Part shown: positions 1-10,299 of the stretch, piece after piece
Position numbering within the stretch: the first letter of the stretch is position 1
How the letters are laid out: the number at the start of each line of letters is the position of its first letter
From: Sedimenticola sp.
GTDB taxonomy: Bacteria > Pseudomonadota > Gammaproteobacteria > Chromatiales > Chromatiaceae
NCBI GenBank assembly: GCA_011051655.1
Contig: DRKS01000045.1
Span: 1-64,000 of the forward strand
Reading direction: 5' to 3'
Length of the DNA stretch: 64,000 nucleotides
Translations under genes and position numbers: made by a program
The notes under the pieces: model-generated
Seen by the model: only the letters and a program-made list of their open reading frames with translations
Told to the model about the DNA's origin: nothing
The model's database searches: none

Positions 1-207
1 CACAGCCCCGGCGTCCTCGCCATACTTTGGCAAATCCAGGCGGCCCGGCGGCTTGGATTGCCCTGGCTGTATCTCGGCTACTGGGTGCCCGGCTGTAAAA
101 AAATGAGCTACAAGGCGCAGTACCGTCCCCTGCAGCTCTTCAGCCAAGGGCAATGGCAGGAATTCACCCGCGCAGACAGCATTCAAGTGCCGGGGATCAA
201 TTACTGA
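1..207 (+). CDS. Aminoacyl-tRNA--protein transferase (Bpt/Ate family), C-terminal fragment
   Basis: The gene is cut by the left edge of the window; only the last 68 codons are present, ending in TGA at 205-207. The segment [20 protein letters not shown] is the well-known C-terminal signature of bacterial arginyl/leucyl-tRNA-protein transferases (GNAT-like fold). These enzymes attach Leu or Arg to N-terminal residues and so create N-degrons. The context fits: infA follows directly, and clpS (the N-degron adaptor) and clpA lie within 3 kb. Bpt-type (leucyl) versus Ate-type (arginyl) cannot be decided from this fragment. The family call is firm; the specificity is not. Confidence 0.85.
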   Translation, partial: HSPGVLAILWQIQAARRLGLPWLYLGYWVPGCKKMSYKAQYRPLQLFSQGQWQEFTRADSIQVPGINY

Positions 208-245
208 TATTTTTGTTTTGGGGTAGGCCCGCTGAAGCGGCCTTG

Positions 246-254
246 TGCTATACT
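246..254 (+). promoter_or_regulatory. Extended -10 promoter candidate for infA
   Basis: TGCTATACT at 246-254 is an extended -10 (TGn plus TATACT). It lies 42 nt upstream of the infA start. No good -35 hexamer sits at the usual distance, which is common for extended -10 promoters. Called by eye only. Confidence 0.4.
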
Positions 255-296
255 CCCGCCGCACTCATCCCTTGGCAAGGCAACACAGGAGACCGA

Positions 297-515
297 ATGG
301 CTAAAGAAGATTTTATCGAAATGGAAGGGACCGTGATCGAAACCCTTCCCAATACCATGTTCCGGGTGGAACTCGAGAACGGGCATGTGGTAACCGCGCA
401 TATCTCCGGCAAGATGCGCAAGCATTACATCCGCATCCTTACCGGCGACAAGGTCACCGTTCAGCTGACACCTTATGATTTGACAAAAGGGCGCATCACC
501 TACCGCGCCCGCTAA
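297..515 (+). CDS. infA: Translation initiation factor IF-1
   Basis: This 72-residue protein has the full length of the family and is a single OB-fold (S1-like) domain. It starts [11 protein letters not shown] and contains [19 protein letters not shown], the RNA-binding face that occupies the 30S A site with IF-2 and IF-3 during initiation. The frame is open upstream to 153, but the ATG at 297 gives the exact family length and has AGGAG five bases before it (287-291), so the longer form is rejected. It follows the transferase gene, a common gammaproteobacterial arrangement. The convergent clpA stop is only 39 nt downstream, and I see no clear intrinsic terminator between them. Confidence 0.97.
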   Translation: MAKEDFIEMEGTVIETLPNTMFRVELENGHVVTAHISGKMRKHYIRILTGDKVTVQLTPYDLTKGRITYRAR

Positions 516-554
516 GGGAGCCTTTACCGGGTTCCCGTTATCCCCTCTTGCGCA

Positions 555-2810
555 TCAGTGGACGGCGCAATCCTCAAGATCGAACACCAGCTCTCCGTCG
601 GACACGCCAATGCGAACCCGGCCACCACCGGCAAGCTCGCCAAACAACAGCTTCTCGGCCAACGGCTTCTTGATCTGCTCGCGGATGACCCGGGCCATGG
701 GACGGGCGCCCATTTTGGTATCATAGCCATGCTCCGCCAGCCAGTCGCGGGCCTCCGGCTCCACCACCAGCGACACCTTCTTCGCCTCCAGTTGGCCTTC
801 CAGCTCAAAAAGAAACTTGTCCACCACGCTCCTGAGAATATCGGGCGAGAGAGGTTTGAACTGGACAATGGCATCCAGCCGGTTGCGAAACTCCGGTGAA
901 AAGATCTTCTTGATCGCCTCCATGCCGTCACTGGAGTGATCCTGGGTTCGAAAGCCGATGGAGGAACGGCTCATCTCCTCGGCCCCCGCGTTCGTAGTCA
1001 TCACGATCACCACGTTGCGGAAGTCGGCCTTGCGCCCGTTGTTGTCGGTCAGGGTGCCGTGATCCATAACCTGCAACAGCAGGTTGAATACATCCGGATG
1101 GGCCTTTTCGATCTCATCCAGCAGCAGCACGGCATGGGGGTGCTTGTTGATCTCCTCGGTGAGCAGACCTCCCTGATCAAAGCCGACATAGCCCGGCGGC
1201 GCCCCGATCAAGCGTGAAACCGTATGCCGCTCCATATATTCGGACATATCGAAGCGAACCAGTTGCATGCCCATGATGCGCGCCAGTTGGCGTGTGACTT
1301 CCGTCTTGCCCACACCTGTCGGGCCGGCAAACAGGAACGATCCCACCGGCCGCTGATCCGTCCCCAGGCCGGAGCGGTTCATGCGGATGGCCGACGTCAG
1401 GGTATCGATGGCCTCTTCCTGCCCAAACACCACCATTTGCAGATTCCTGGAAAGATTCTTCAACGATTCCACATCGGAAACGGACACCGTCTTCGCGGGG
1501 ATGCGTGCGATCTTTGCAACGATATTCTCGATATCGATGACGCTGATGCTCTTCTTGCGCCTCGAGGCCGGCTGTAACTGCACGTTCGCCCCTGCCTCAT
1601 CGATCACATCAATGGCCTTGTCCGGCAAGTGGCGGTCATTGATGTATCTGTCGGAAAGCTCCGCCGCCGTCCGCAGCGCCTTTTGCGAATAGCGCACGCC
1701 GTGATGCTCCTCAAAACGGGATTTGAGCCCTTTGAGGATCTCGAATGTCTCATCCACCGTTGGCTCAGAGATATCGATCTTCTGAAAGCGCCGGGCCAGG
1801 GCCCGGTCCTTCTCAAAGACGCCGCGGAACTCCTGATAGGTCGTGGAGCCGATACAACGCAGGGCTCCGGAGGCCAGCATCGGCTTTATGAGATTGGACG
1901 CATCCATCACCCCGCCCGAGGCCGCACCGGCCCCGATGATAGTGTGAATCTCATCGATGAAGAGAATGGCGTTGGGTTTTTTGTCCAGTTCGGCCAGCAC
2001 CGCCTTGAAACGCTTTTCGAAATCACCGCGGTATTTGGTGCCCGCCACCAGGCTGCCGAGGTCAAGGGAATAGATGGTGCATTCCTTCAAGACGTCCGGC
2101 ACCTCCCCATCGACGATCTTCTTCGCCAGTCCTTCCGCAATGGCCGTTTTGCCTACCCCGGCCTCGCCCACCAGCAGGGGGTTGTTCTTGCGCCGGCGGC
2201 ACAGAATCTGCCCGGTGCGCTCAACCTCGTGCTTACGCCCGATCAACGGATCTATCTTGCCCAGGCGGGCCTGCTCATTCAGGTCCGTGGCATAGGTCTG
2301 TAACGGGCTTTTTGCCGGCGCCTCAGCTTCGTCTCCCTCATTACCCGGAACGCCGCCCTCTTCTTCCGAATCCCCATGGACCTTGGAAATGCCATGGGAA
2401 ATGTAATTGACCACGTCCAGCCGGCTGATGCCCTGCTGGCCAAGGAAATAGACTGCCTGGGATTCCTGCTCGCTGAACATGGCCACGATCACATTCGCCC
2501 CGGTAACCTCCTTGTTGCCCGATGACTGCACATGAAACACCGCCCGCTGCAGCACCCGCTGAAAGCCCAATGTGGGCTGGGTCTCACGGCCGTCATCCTC
2601 CGGAATAAGGGGGGTTGTCTCCTGGATGAAGGCATCGACCTCCTGCCTCAGCCTGTCGGTATCGGCACCGCAGGCCTGGAGCACCCGGGCGGCGGTGGGA
2701 TTATCCAGAAGGGCAAGCAACAGATGCTCGACGGTCATGAATTCATGATGCCTCTCTCGGGCCTGTTTGAAGGCCTGGTTCAGCGTAAATTCAAGTTCTT
2801 TACTCAGCAT
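555..2810 (-). CDS. clpA: ATP-dependent Clp protease ATP-binding subunit ClpA
   Basis: A 751-residue AAA+ unfoldase that threads substrates into the ClpP chamber in the cytoplasm. The N-terminal Clp_N repeat domain (about 1-145) begins [18 protein letters not shown] and docks ClpS. The first AAA module has Walker [16 protein letters not shown] and Walker B ILFIDEIH; the second has [15 protein letters not shown] and [12 protein letters not shown]. An IGF tripeptide in [10 protein letters not shown] marks the ClpP-binding loop. There is no long ClpB-type middle coiled coil, which separates it from ClpB. It lies 84 nt downstream of clpS on the same strand and is probably co-transcribed with it. 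clpP is not in the window. Confidence 0.97.
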   Translation of the reverse strand: MLSKELEFTLNQAFKQARERHHEFMTVEHLLLALLDNPTAARVLQACGADTDRLRQEVDAFIQETTPLIPEDDGRETQPTLGFQRVLQRAVFHVQSSGNKEVTGANVIVAMFSEQESQAVYFLGQQGISRLDVVNYISHGISKVHGDSEEEGGVPGNEGDEAEAPAKSPLQTYATDLNEQARLGKIDPLIGRKHEVERTGQILCRRRKNNPLLVGEAGVGKTAIAEGLAKKIVDGEVPDVLKECTIYSLDLGSLVAGTKYRGDFEKRFKAVLAELDKKPNAILFIDEIHTIIGAGAASGGVMDASNLIKPMLASGALRCIGSTTYQEFRGVFEKDRALARRFQKIDISEPTVDETFEILKGLKSRFEEHHGVRYSQKALRTAAELSDRYINDRHLPDKAIDVIDEAGANVQLQPASRRKKSISVIDIENIVAKIARIPAKTVSVSDVESLKNLSRNLQMVVFGQEEAIDTLTSAIRMNRSGLGTDQRPVGSFLFAGPTGVGKTEVTRQLARIMGMQLVRFDMSEYMERHTVSRLIGAPPGYVGFDQGGLLTEEINKHPHAVLLLDEIEKAHPDVFNLLLQVMDHGTLTDNNGRKADFRNVVIVMTTNAGAEEMSRSSIGFRTQDHSSDGMEAIKKIFSPEFRNRLDAIVQFKPLSPDILRSVVDKFLFELEGQLEAKKVSLVVEPEARDWLAEHGYDTKMGARPMARVIREQIKKPLAEKLLFGELAGGGRVRIGVSDGELVFDLEDCAVH

Positions 2811-2894
2811 GGTTGCCTATCCTCGACTGCACTCAGCCGCACCATTCACCAACAAGACCCGGCATCTCCCCTATAGTAAGGGCTGCTCCAACGG

Positions 2895-3215
2895 TCAACT
2901 CTGTTCCATCGTGCAAAGCAAAGGATGCTGATTTTTGCGGGAGAATTCATTCACCAAGGCAACCTTGGTTTCGGCGATATCACGGGTAAAAACACCGCAT
3001 ACGCCCATTCCCCGGGTATGAACATGCAACATCACCTGCGTTGCTTTCTCCCGGTCCATCTGGAAAAAGGACTCCAGCACATGCACCACAAAATCCATCG
3101 GTGTGTAATCGTCATTCAGCAGCATCACCTTATACATCGGGGGTTGCTTCAGCTTCGGCTTCCCCTCCTGAACGGCCAAGCCGTTGTCACTGCTGCATCT
3201 GTGTCGCTTTGCCAT
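2895..3215 (-). CDS. clpS: ATP-dependent Clp protease adaptor ClpS
   Basis: A 106-residue adaptor that hands N-degron substrates to ClpA. The core [20 protein letters not shown] carries the NDDYTPM segment that lines the N-terminal-residue pocket, and the LHVHTRG segment follows the conserved helix. The acidic/polar N-terminal tail (about 1-25) is expected to enter the ClpA pore. It precedes clpA on the same strand and is divergent from cspD, the order seen in E. coli. The start chosen gives [11 protein letters not shown] and lies in an AT-rich leader without a strong Shine-Dalgarno sequence. Confidence 0.96.
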   Translation of the reverse strand: MAKRHRCSSDNGLAVQEGKPKLKQPPMYKVMLLNDDYTPMDFVVHVLESFFQMDREKATQVMLHVHTRGMGVCGVFTRDIAETKVALVNEFSRKNQHPLLCTMEQS

Positions 3216-3280
3216 TACTGTAGATTTTAGTTGAATTGGCGGTTAATTGGGGCGGGCGCACCCACCCGGAATAATTTCAA

Positions 3281-3297
3281 TGCCCTATTTTAGGGCA
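3281..3297. promoter_or_regulatory. Perfect palindrome, possible operator
   Basis: TGCCCTA-TTT-TAGGGCA is a perfect inverted repeat with 7-bp arms and a 3-nt centre, just upstream of the TTGACA at 3301. Its place between the divergent genes suggests an operator. A small hairpin in the clpS leader is the alternative. No regulator is identified. Confidence 0.4.
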
Positions 3298-3300
3298 ATA

Positions 3301-3328
3301 TTGACAGGGGCTGTTTACCGCATATTTT
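3301..3328 (+). promoter_or_regulatory. Distal cspD promoter candidate
   Basis: TTGACA (3301-3306), a 16-bp spacer and TATTTT (3323-3328) resemble a sigma-70 promoter pointing at cspD. It would give a leader of roughly 225 nt. Confidence 0.4.
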
Positions 3329-3368
3329 ACAATGTAAATAACCTCTTGCTGCAAATGGGCCCTATTAT

Positions 3369-3396
3369 TTGACCAATCGCCATTGACCGCTATAAT
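3369..3396 (+). promoter_or_regulatory. cspD promoter candidate
   Basis: TTGACC (3369-3374) and a perfect TATAAT (3391-3396) are separated by 16 bp. Transcription from about 3403 would give a leader of about 155 nt before the cspD ATG, similar in length to known cold-shock mRNA leaders. Confidence 0.65.
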
Positions 3397-3558
3397 TCAT
3401 CGGTACAGGGCTTGCCGACGTTCGTATCTAAATTTTTTCCGACTGCATGGATTTCAGGTCAAGCCACCTCCGAGAGATTATAATTACTGACTATAACCTT
3501 TTGTGTAGATTGGGAAAACCGGCCGTTTTCCTGCAATGGAGAAGGAGGAGCGCACATC

Positions 3559-3771
3559 ATGTCAACTGGTGTCGTCAAGTGGTTCAACAATGCCAAGGGG
3601 TACGGATTCGTCACACCTGATGAAGGGGAAAAAGACGTCTTCGTCCATTTTTCATCCATCGCGATGGACGGATACAAGACGCTGAAGGAAGGGCAAAAGG
3701 TCCAGTTCGAAATCACCCAGGGCCCCAAAGGGCTGCATGCAGCCAATCTCCAAACAATAACCGACCAATAA
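3559..3771 (+). CDS. cspD: Cold-shock domain protein (CspD/CspA family)
   Basis: A 70-residue single cold-shock domain that binds single-stranded nucleic acid. RNP1 is KGYGFV (13-18) and RNP2 is VFVHF (27-31); W8, F9 and other aromatics form the binding surface. AGGAGGAG lies just upstream of the ATG, a very strong ribosome site. The symbol cspD is chosen because the gene is divergent from clpS-clpA, as in E. coli, where CspD is a stationary-phase replication inhibitor. Whether this copy acts that way or as a general RNA chaperone cannot be told from sequence. The long AT-rich leader suggests post-transcriptional control. Confidence 0.92.
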   Translation: MSTGVVKWFNNAKGYGFVTPDEGEKDVFVHFSSIAMDGYKTLKEGQKVQFEITQGPKGLHAANLQTITDQ

Positions 3772-3787
3772 AGCTTTTAGTTTTTGG

Positions 3788-3806
3788 GCCCCGAAATTTT
3801 CGGGGC
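3788..3806 (+). terminator. Hairpin after cspD, possible terminator
   Basis: A GCCCCGAAA/TTTCGGGGC inverted repeat lies 16 nt after the cspD stop. There is no U-tract behind it on the plus strand, so termination is possible but not shown. mRNA 3'-end protection is another role. Confidence 0.4.
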
Positions 3807-3831
3807 AGCCAGCCTTCCTTGGGTTGGCGAA

Positions 3832-3956
3832 CGGAATACGGAACACAGCATGCGGGATCGAGCTGAACAGGAGGGGGACGCCAACCCCCCGCCTGGCAAA
3901 TACGCCTATCCCGCATTCCACTAGCCCTACTGCCCTCCGCTGTGTTTCGTATTCCG
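3832..3956. repeat. 125-bp nested inverted-repeat element between cspD and mnmA
   Basis: The outer arms at 3832-3849 and 3939-3956 match at 17 of 18 positions (CGGAATACGGAACACAGC against its reverse complement with one change). An inner pair ATGCGGGAT (3850-3858) and ATCCCGCAT (3908-3916) is perfect, and a central GGGGG/CCCCC pair sits between. There is no convincing ORF. It looks like a small non-coding palindromic repeat (MITE- or REP-type) or a structured 5' leader of mnmA. Confidence 0.6.
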
Positions 3957-4038
3957 CATTTTATTTCAGGGGGGATTCCTCTCCCGCCCTTCCAGGCCCA
4001 TCGCCATTACTGAACAATGTTCACAGGATTCCTGTTGT

Positions 4039-5145
4039 ATGCGGAAAAAAGCCAAAAGCCGGGTAATCGTCGGCATGTCCGGTGGTGTGGACTCTTCTGT
4101 CGCCGCCTTGATTCTCAAGGAACAGGGCTGGGAGGTCGAGGGCCTTTTCATGAAGAACTGGCAAGAAGACGATACCGAGGAGTACTGTTCGGCCGCCGTT
4201 GATCTTGAAGATGCCCAAGCGGTGGCGGATTGCCTGCAAATCCCTTTAAACAGCGTTAATTTCTCGGCTGAATACTGGGACAGCGTATTTGAATACTTCC
4301 TGGCCGAGTACCGCGCCGGCCGCACTCCCAATCCGGACGTCCTGTGCAACCGGGAAATCAAGTTCAAGGCCTTCCTCGATTATGCCCTGGCCCTTGGAGC
4401 GGATTGTATTGCAACAGGCCACTATGCGCGCATTGTCCGTGAACCTGACGGTTTTCACATGCACTGTGGCGTAGATGAAGGCAAGGACCAGACCTATTTC
4501 CTCTATATGCTCGGCCAGCCTCAGCTCTCCCGCAGCCTCTTCCCGCTGGGGGATCTGAAGAAAACACAAGTGCGGCGCATCGCCGCAGAGGCGGGATTCC
4601 CGAATCACGAAAAAAAGGACAGCACCGGCATCTGCTTCATTGGCGAGCGCAAATTCAGCGATTTTCTCAGCCGCTACCTGCCCGCCAATCCAGGCCCCAT
4701 CGAGACGCCCGAAGGTAAATATATCGGCGAACACCAGGGGCTGATGTATTACACCCTGGGGCAGCGCAAGGGTCTTGGCATCGGCGGCCGGGCCGGGGCC
4801 TCTAAGGCCCCCTGGTTTGTGGTGCGCAAGGACCTGAGGCGCAACCGCCTGCTGGTCGCCCAGCAGCATGATCACCCGCTTCTGCTCGCCAGCGGACTGG
4901 AGGCCGGCCAGCTGCATTGGGTGGCCGGCCATCCACCGGCGGCGATCCCGGGTGCATACAGGGCCCGCATCCGGCACCGGCAACCACTGCAGGAGTGTGA
5001 AATAGTTCATTTGGATGAAGCATGCTGCCGGGTCCATTTCAGCCGGCCCCAGCGGGCCATCACACCGGGACAATCCATTGTCTTCTACCAGGGCGACGAT
5101 TGCCTGGGTGGTGGTATTATCGAAAAAACTCTGGAGCCTTCATGA
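4039..5145 (+). CDS. mnmA: tRNA-specific 2-thiouridylase MnmA
   Basis: A 368-residue PP-loop enzyme that puts sulfur on U34 of Lys, Glu and Gln tRNAs, the s2 step of mnm5s2U. The PP-loop SGGVDSS is at 14-20. The two catalytic cysteines are visible: C103 in [12 protein letters not shown] and C199 in [10 protein letters not shown]. The ATGHYARI segment and the C-terminal beta-barrel region ([12 protein letters not shown] onward) are intact. Length and motifs match E. coli MnmA. Its stop overlaps the hflD start by 4 nt (ATGA), so the two form an operon. In vivo the sulfur comes from the IscS-Tus relay, which is not in the window. Confidence 0.97.
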   Translation: MRKKAKSRVIVGMSGGVDSSVAALILKEQGWEVEGLFMKNWQEDDTEEYCSAAVDLEDAQAVADCLQIPLNSVNFSAEYWDSVFEYFLAEYRAGRTPNPDVLCNREIKFKAFLDYALALGADCIATGHYARIVREPDGFHMHCGVDEGKDQTYFLYMLGQPQLSRSLFPLGDLKKTQVRRIAAEAGFPNHEKKDSTGICFIGERKFSDFLSRYLPANPGPIETPEGKYIGEHQGLMYYTLGQRKGLGIGGRAGASKAPWFVVRKDLRRNRLLVAQQHDHPLLLASGLEAGQLHWVAGHPPAAIPGAYRARIRHRQPLQECEIVHLDEACCRVHFSRPQRAITPGQSIVFYQGDDCLGGGIIEKTLEPS

Positions 5146-5798
5146 AAACAGACCGTGACCGCATCATCGCCCTGGCCGGGATATTCCAGGCCGCCGCCCT
5201 GACGCGGCAGGTAGCGCAAAAAGGCGTGGCCGATACAAAAGCCATGGAGGCCAGCATCTACAGCCTGTTTCAGATTGACGCCCCATCGGTGGAGGCCGTC
5301 TACGGCGGGGTCAAGGGCGTCAGGACCGGCCTGCAGCAGTTGCATGCACAGCTATCTTCCGCTGCCCTGCAGAACCCGGAAATCGCACGCTACGTGCTGT
5401 CTCTCATGCACCTGGAAAGAAAACTTGCAGCCAACCCCGGCATGATGAAGCAAATCACCGACGCCATCCGGTCGGCCTCCGGGCAACTGGAACACTTCCC
5501 CATGCTGCACAGTAATATCCTGGCCCGGCTGGGAGATCTCTATTCAGAGACCATCAGCACACTCCAACCCCGCATTATGGTCAACGGGGAGCAGATGCAT
5601 CTGCAAAATCCCGATAACGCCAACAAAATCCGCGCCCTGCTGCTGTCCGGAATCCGCTCCGCCATGCTGTGGCGCCAATGCGGCGGCAAGCGGCTCCAGC
5701 TGTTGTTTGGCCGGGGGCGGATGGCGGCACTTGCCAAGAATTTACTGGAAAGTATCCAGGATGAGGCTGCAAAGGACGAGCCCAAGGAGACCTTTTAG
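5142..5798 (+). CDS. hflD: High frequency lysogenization protein HflD homologue
   Basis: A 218-residue, largely helical protein of the HflD family. It begins [28 protein letters not shown], close to the family start (the quoted opening is split here as [16 protein letters not shown] then [12 protein letters not shown]). A longer open frame runs back into mnmA, but the ATG at 5142 fits family length and makes the usual ATGA overlap with the mnmA stop. In E. coli HflD is a peripheral membrane protein that lowers lambda CII activity. Its normal cellular role is unclear, although the mnmA-hflD-purB order is widely conserved in gammaproteobacteria and is repeated here. Confidence 0.9.
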   Translation: MKTDRDRIIALAGIFQAAALTRQVAQKGVADTKAMEASIYSLFQIDAPSVEAVYGGVKGVRTGLQQLHAQLSSAALQNPEIARYVLSLMHLERKLAANPGMMKQITDAIRSASGQLEHFPMLHSNILARLGDLYSETISTLQPRIMVNGEQMHLQNPDNANKIRALLLSGIRSAMLWRQCGGKRLQLLFGRGRMAALAKNLLESIQDEAAKDEPKETF

Positions 5799-5806
5799 CT
5801 ATATAA

Positions 5807-7213
<1,407 letters not shown>

Positions 7214-7355
7214 AGCACAATCTTGTGAACCGGTTCACAGTCACAACCGAACTCTTCTGCCAAGATTAATTCAACAAGCTGGCCTGGAGTCGTCTCCCCC
7301 CAGGATCATTGTCCCCCGGCCGGTTTGTTGCTCTCTCTACTCTCTGCCTCTCATA

Positions 7356-7393
7356 CGGTCTGCCTCCCAAATTGGGCAGACCGTTTTTTTTTT
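7356..7393 (+). terminator. Rho-independent terminator downstream of purB
   Basis: A perfect 9-bp stem, CGGTCTGCC (7356-7364) and GGCAGACCG (7375-7383), with a 10-nt loop is followed by ten T residues (7384-7393). This ends the mnmA-hflD-purB unit and separates it from the next gene. Confidence 0.93.
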
Positions 7394-7437
7394 GCCCATT
7401 GCCCTCCCGCCGTCCCTCTTCTACGCTACCCATAGAT

Positions 7438-8265
7438 ATGGAACTACAGCGCACCCTCCTGTTATTGCTCATCCTGGCCGGCTGCTGCCCCGCCATGGCG
7501 GATGACCCGCTGGAAATCATCCGGCTGAAAGGCCGCACGGCAGACGAGATCATCCCCCTGATCAGACCCTTCGCCGGCCCGGACGGCGCCATCACCGGCA
7601 CAGGCAACCAGCTCATCATCCGCACCTCGCCAGAGCGAATGGCGGACATCCGGAAGATACTGGAGAAAATCGACCGCCCGCCCCGCCGCCTGATGATCTA
7701 TGTCCGGCAGGGACGGCTGACCGACAGTGAACACCAGCGCATCAGCGCCGGCGCCAATGTGGATATCGGGGATCATGCCACTGTGGAAATCGGCGACAAG
7801 GCGCCAAAAGAGACTGTCCGCCTGCGCGCCCGCGACCAGCGCACCCGCAGCAACCTGGATATCACCCAGCGGATTCAGACCCTGGAGGGCAAACCCGCCT
7901 ACATCGCCACCGGCAAGGCCATCCCCATCCAGGAACAGGGCACCGTCATCTCCGGCGGCGTGATTTACCAGCAGGCCACCACCCGGTACCGTGACACCAC
8001 GGCGGGCTTTTATGTCATTCCCCAGCTCAATGGAGACCGGGTCACATTGCGCATCAGCTCCCATCTGGACCGCCCGGGCCAGATCCACGGCACCTTCGAG
8101 GTGCAGCAGGCCCGGACCACCGTCTCCGGCCGGCTGGGTGAATGGCTGCCCATTGGTGGCGCCGACCAGACCGAAGGCCGCACTGGCACAGGTCTCGTGC
8201 GCCGCCATACCACCGCCAGCCGTGATGAGCGCCAGATTTTCCTCCTGGTCGAGGAGATTCCTTAG
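7438..8265 (+). CDS. Small secretin-like lipoprotein, function unknown
   Basis: A 275-residue exported protein. The N-terminus is hydrophobic with a lipobox-like LAGC at 13-16. AMA-DDP just after offers an alternative signal peptidase I site, so lipoprotein versus soluble periplasmic is open. Residues of about 25-85 look like a secretin N-domain (NolW type): IIRLKGRTADEIIPLIRPF, then GNQLIIRTSPERMADIRKIL. The C-terminal half (VTLRISSHLD, GRLGEWLPIGG, FLLVEE) resembles a short piece of a secretin beta domain, but the protein is far too small for a full secretin of 500-700 residues. The frame is open to 7309, but that would read through the purB terminator, so the ATG at 7438 is chosen. pilU lies 95 nt downstream on the same strand. 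Confidence 0.7.
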   Translation: MELQRTLLLLLILAGCCPAMADDPLEIIRLKGRTADEIIPLIRPFAGPDGAITGTGNQLIIRTSPERMADIRKILEKIDRPPRRLMIYVRQGRLTDSEHQRISAGANVDIGDHATVEIGDKAPKETVRLRARDQRTRSNLDITQRIQTLEGKPAYIATGKAIPIQEQGTVISGGVIYQQATTRYRDTTAGFYVIPQLNGDRVTLRISSHLDRPGQIHGTFEVQQARTTVSGRLGEWLPIGGADQTEGRTGTGLVRRHTTASRDERQIFLLVEEIP

Positions 8266-8360
8266 GGACTAATGTATTTCCCCCCTCCGTCGCTATAACT
8301 CCTGCTGAATCAGAAGCTGGGGAGCTCCATCCCCTCCCAATGACAATGTGAGAACCCGCG

Positions 8361-9551
8361 ATGGATTTCAAAGACTATCTCAAGATCCTGGCCGCGAAAG
8401 ACGGCTCCGACATCTACCTGACCACCGGCGCACCCCCCTGTGCAAAATTCCACGGCGTGCTCCGGCCACTGGAAAAAGAGACCCTGAAGCCCGGCCGGGT
8501 AAAAGAGATGGCCGATGCCGTCATGACCGCCGATCAGCGTGAAGAATTCGAACGCACCCTGGAGATGAACCTGGCCATTGCCGAGCCCGGCATAGGGCGG
8601 TTCAGGGTCAACATTTTCAAGCAGCGCAATGAGATCTCCATGGTGGTGCGCAATATCAAGACCGAGATCCCCAACGCCAAGGACCTGAATCTGCCCCCCA
8701 TTCTCACCGAGGTCATCATGGCGAAACGGGGCCTGATCCTGTTTGTCGGCGGCACCGGCTCGGGCAAATCCACCTCCCTGGCCGCCCTTATCGACCACCG
8801 CAACGCCAACAGCGGCGATCACATCATCACCATCGAGGATCCCATCGAATTCGTACACCGGCACAAGCGTTCCATTGTCAATCAACGGGAGGTCGGAGTG
8901 GACACCCTTTCCTACGCCGACGCCCTGAAAAACACCCTGCGCCAGGCCCCGGATGTCATTCTGATCGGCGAAATACGCGACCGGGAGACCATGGAGCATG
9001 CCCTGGCCTTCGCCGAGACCGGCCACCTGGCCATCTCCACTCTGCACGCCAACAACTCCAACCAGGCCCTGGACCGCATTATCAATTTCTTTCCGGAGGA
9101 GCGCCGGGCGCAGCTTTTCCAGGACCTGTCCACCAACCTGCGGGCCTTCATCTCCCAGCGCCTGGTCCCCACCGTGGACGGCAAGCGCGTGGCCGCCATC
9201 GAAATCCTGCTCGGCAGCCCGACCATTCAGGACCAGATCAAAAAGGGGGATTTCAGCGGCATCAAGGAGGTCATGGAAAAATCCGAGGCCATGGGGATGC
9301 AGACCTTCGATGCCGCCCTGTTCAAGCTCTACAAGGAAGGCAGGATAACCCTGGAGGATGCGCTCAAAAATGCCGACTCCCCCAACAACCTGCGCCTGCG
9401 CATCAGCCTTTCGGAGTCGGGGGGGGCGGAAAAAGACAGCACCGGTCTGAGCCTGGAGGAGATCGCCAGCGCGGAGGATGAGCAGGAAGAGGAAGAAGGC
9501 GTCGGCATTATGAATTTTTCAGCCCCCGGCCAGGCCGGTTCAGAATCCTGA
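8361..9551 (+). CDS. pilU: Twitching motility ATPase, PilT/PilU family (PilU-like)
   Basis: A 396-residue hexameric retraction ATPase of type IV pili, acting at the inner membrane. Walker A GGTGSGKST is at 130-138, the Asp box TIEDPIEF near 158-164, Walker B VILIGEIRD at 199-207, and the His box TGHLAISTLHAN follows. The length, and the acidic C-terminal tail (AEDEQEEEEG), fit PilU better than PilT (about 345). No pilT lies beside it, unlike the common pilT-pilU pair, so the other pilus genes are elsewhere. Its 3' end overlaps the convergent Nudix gene by 12 nt. Confidence 0.87.
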   Translation: MDFKDYLKILAAKDGSDIYLTTGAPPCAKFHGVLRPLEKETLKPGRVKEMADAVMTADQREEFERTLEMNLAIAEPGIGRFRVNIFKQRNEISMVVRNIKTEIPNAKDLNLPPILTEVIMAKRGLILFVGGTGSGKSTSLAALIDHRNANSGDHIITIEDPIEFVHRHKRSIVNQREVGVDTLSYADALKNTLRQAPDVILIGEIRDRETMEHALAFAETGHLAISTLHANNSNQALDRIINFFPEERRAQLFQDLSTNLRAFISQRLVPTVDGKRVAAIEILLGSPTIQDQIKKGDFSGIKEVMEKSEAMGMQTFDAALFKLYKEGRITLEDALKNADSPNNLRLRISLSESGGAEKDSTGLSLEEIASAEDEQEEEEGVGIMNFSAPGQAGSES

Positions 9552-10151
9552 CAAGCGGCTGAAACCCTCCCGCAGCCGATCCCGGTGCAGGGCGAGCCAC
9601 TGGAGGGCCATGATCCCCGTGGTGGAATTGATGCGCCCGTCGTAGATCTCAGCAATGGCCTCGTCCGCCCTGAGCACCTCCACCCGGATATCCTCGCCTT
9701 CGTCATCGATGCCGTGGATGCCCCCGGCATTCGCCGCATCCACCCGGCCGCAAAAGAGATGAATACGCTCCCCCGAAGTGCCGGGGGTGACCAGAAACTC
9801 GCCGATCGGAAGCAGCTCCAGAATCTCACAGCCGGCCTCTTCCAGTGACTCCCTGCGGGCCACGTCTTCCGGGGTTTCCCCCGCCCCGATATGCCCGCCG
9901 ATAATCTCCAGCAGCCAAGGATGATCCCGGGACTCCAGCGCGCCGATGCGGAACTGCTCGATCAGCACCACCTCGTCCCGCCCTGGATCATACAGCAGCA
10001 CCGAGACCGCCCGCAGCGGCTCCACCCGCTCACGGACGATCTCGTCACTCCAACCGCCCGCAAAGAGACGGTGGCGCAAACGATAGCGATTCAGCTTTAG
10101 AAAGCCTTTGTACTGCTCTGTTTTTTCTAATATTTTGTACTCGTATTTCAT
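9540..10151 (-). CDS. nudF: Nudix hydrolase, ADP-ribose pyrophosphatase family
   Basis: A 203-residue Nudix protein that likely hydrolyses ADP-ribose to AMP and ribose 5-phosphate. The Nudix box is GHIGAGETPEDVARRE followed by SLEEAGC: G-x5-E-x7-RE-x2-EE-x-G is complete, with Ser and Cys at two positions that are usually aliphatic. EPLRAVSVLLYDP and LIEQFRIGA match the NudF/TrgB start. The frame continues upstream to 10268, but that extension would translate a palindromic repeat, so the ATG at 10151 (MKYEYKILEK) is taken. Substrate is inferred from family only. It converges on pilU and lies downstream of sat. Confidence 0.88.
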   Translation of the reverse strand: MKYEYKILEKTEQYKGFLKLNRYRLRHRLFAGGWSDEIVRERVEPLRAVSVLLYDPGRDEVVLIEQFRIGALESRDHPWLLEIIGGHIGAGETPEDVARRESLEEAGCEILELLPIGEFLVTPGTSGERIHLFCGRVDAANAGGIHGIDDEGEDIRVEVLRADEAIAEIYDGRINSTTGIMALQWLALHRDRLREGFSRLSGF

Positions 10152-10186
10152 GGGCGGGATCAGGCTGTCAGGTAAGCATGGTGCTG

Positions 10187-10249
10187 CTGTCATCGCGGCG
10201 AGGCGCCGCTCTCCTACACGATAATAGGAGCGGCGCTTCGCCGCGACAG
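10187..10249. repeat. REP-like inverted doublet
   Basis: Two copies of a unit near TCGCGGCGAAGCGCCGCTCC lie head to head: one at about 10191-10217 on plus, the other at 10225-10249 inverted. A short TA-rich centre joins them. The pattern resembles gammaproteobacterial REP doublets (BIME-like). It sits in the gap between sat and the Nudix gene and could also act as an mRNA stabiliser or weak terminator. Confidence 0.75.
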
Positions 10250-10299
10250 ATGCCCCACGGAGCCCCAAACCTTTTACCTTTCTCCCTGCCTCTTCAACC

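Larger units (their letters stand above)
3216..3558. other. 343-bp divergent control region between clpS and cspD
   Basis: No gene is visible. The stretch is clearly more AT-rich than its flanks. It holds two plus-strand promoter candidates (3301-3328 and 3369-3396), a perfect 7-bp palindrome at 3281-3297, and about 155 nt of cspD leader. The clpS promoter must lie near 3216-3300 on the minus strand, but I cannot place its hexamers with confidence. Confidence 0.7.

Noticed and set aside
227-243. CCGCT/AGCGG hairpin as terminator after the transferase gene
   Set aside because: The stem is 5 bp with a 2-nt loop and no T-tract, and it lies directly upstream of the infA -10.
153-296. N-terminal extension of infA
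   Set aside because: The ATG at 297 gives the exact 72-residue IF-1 with AGGAG upstream; the extension overlaps the previous gene and the promoter.
940-960. tRNA T-loop-like GGTTCGAAA
   Set aside because: It lies inside the clpA coding sequence and no cloverleaf can be drawn around it. I found no tRNA in the gaps either.
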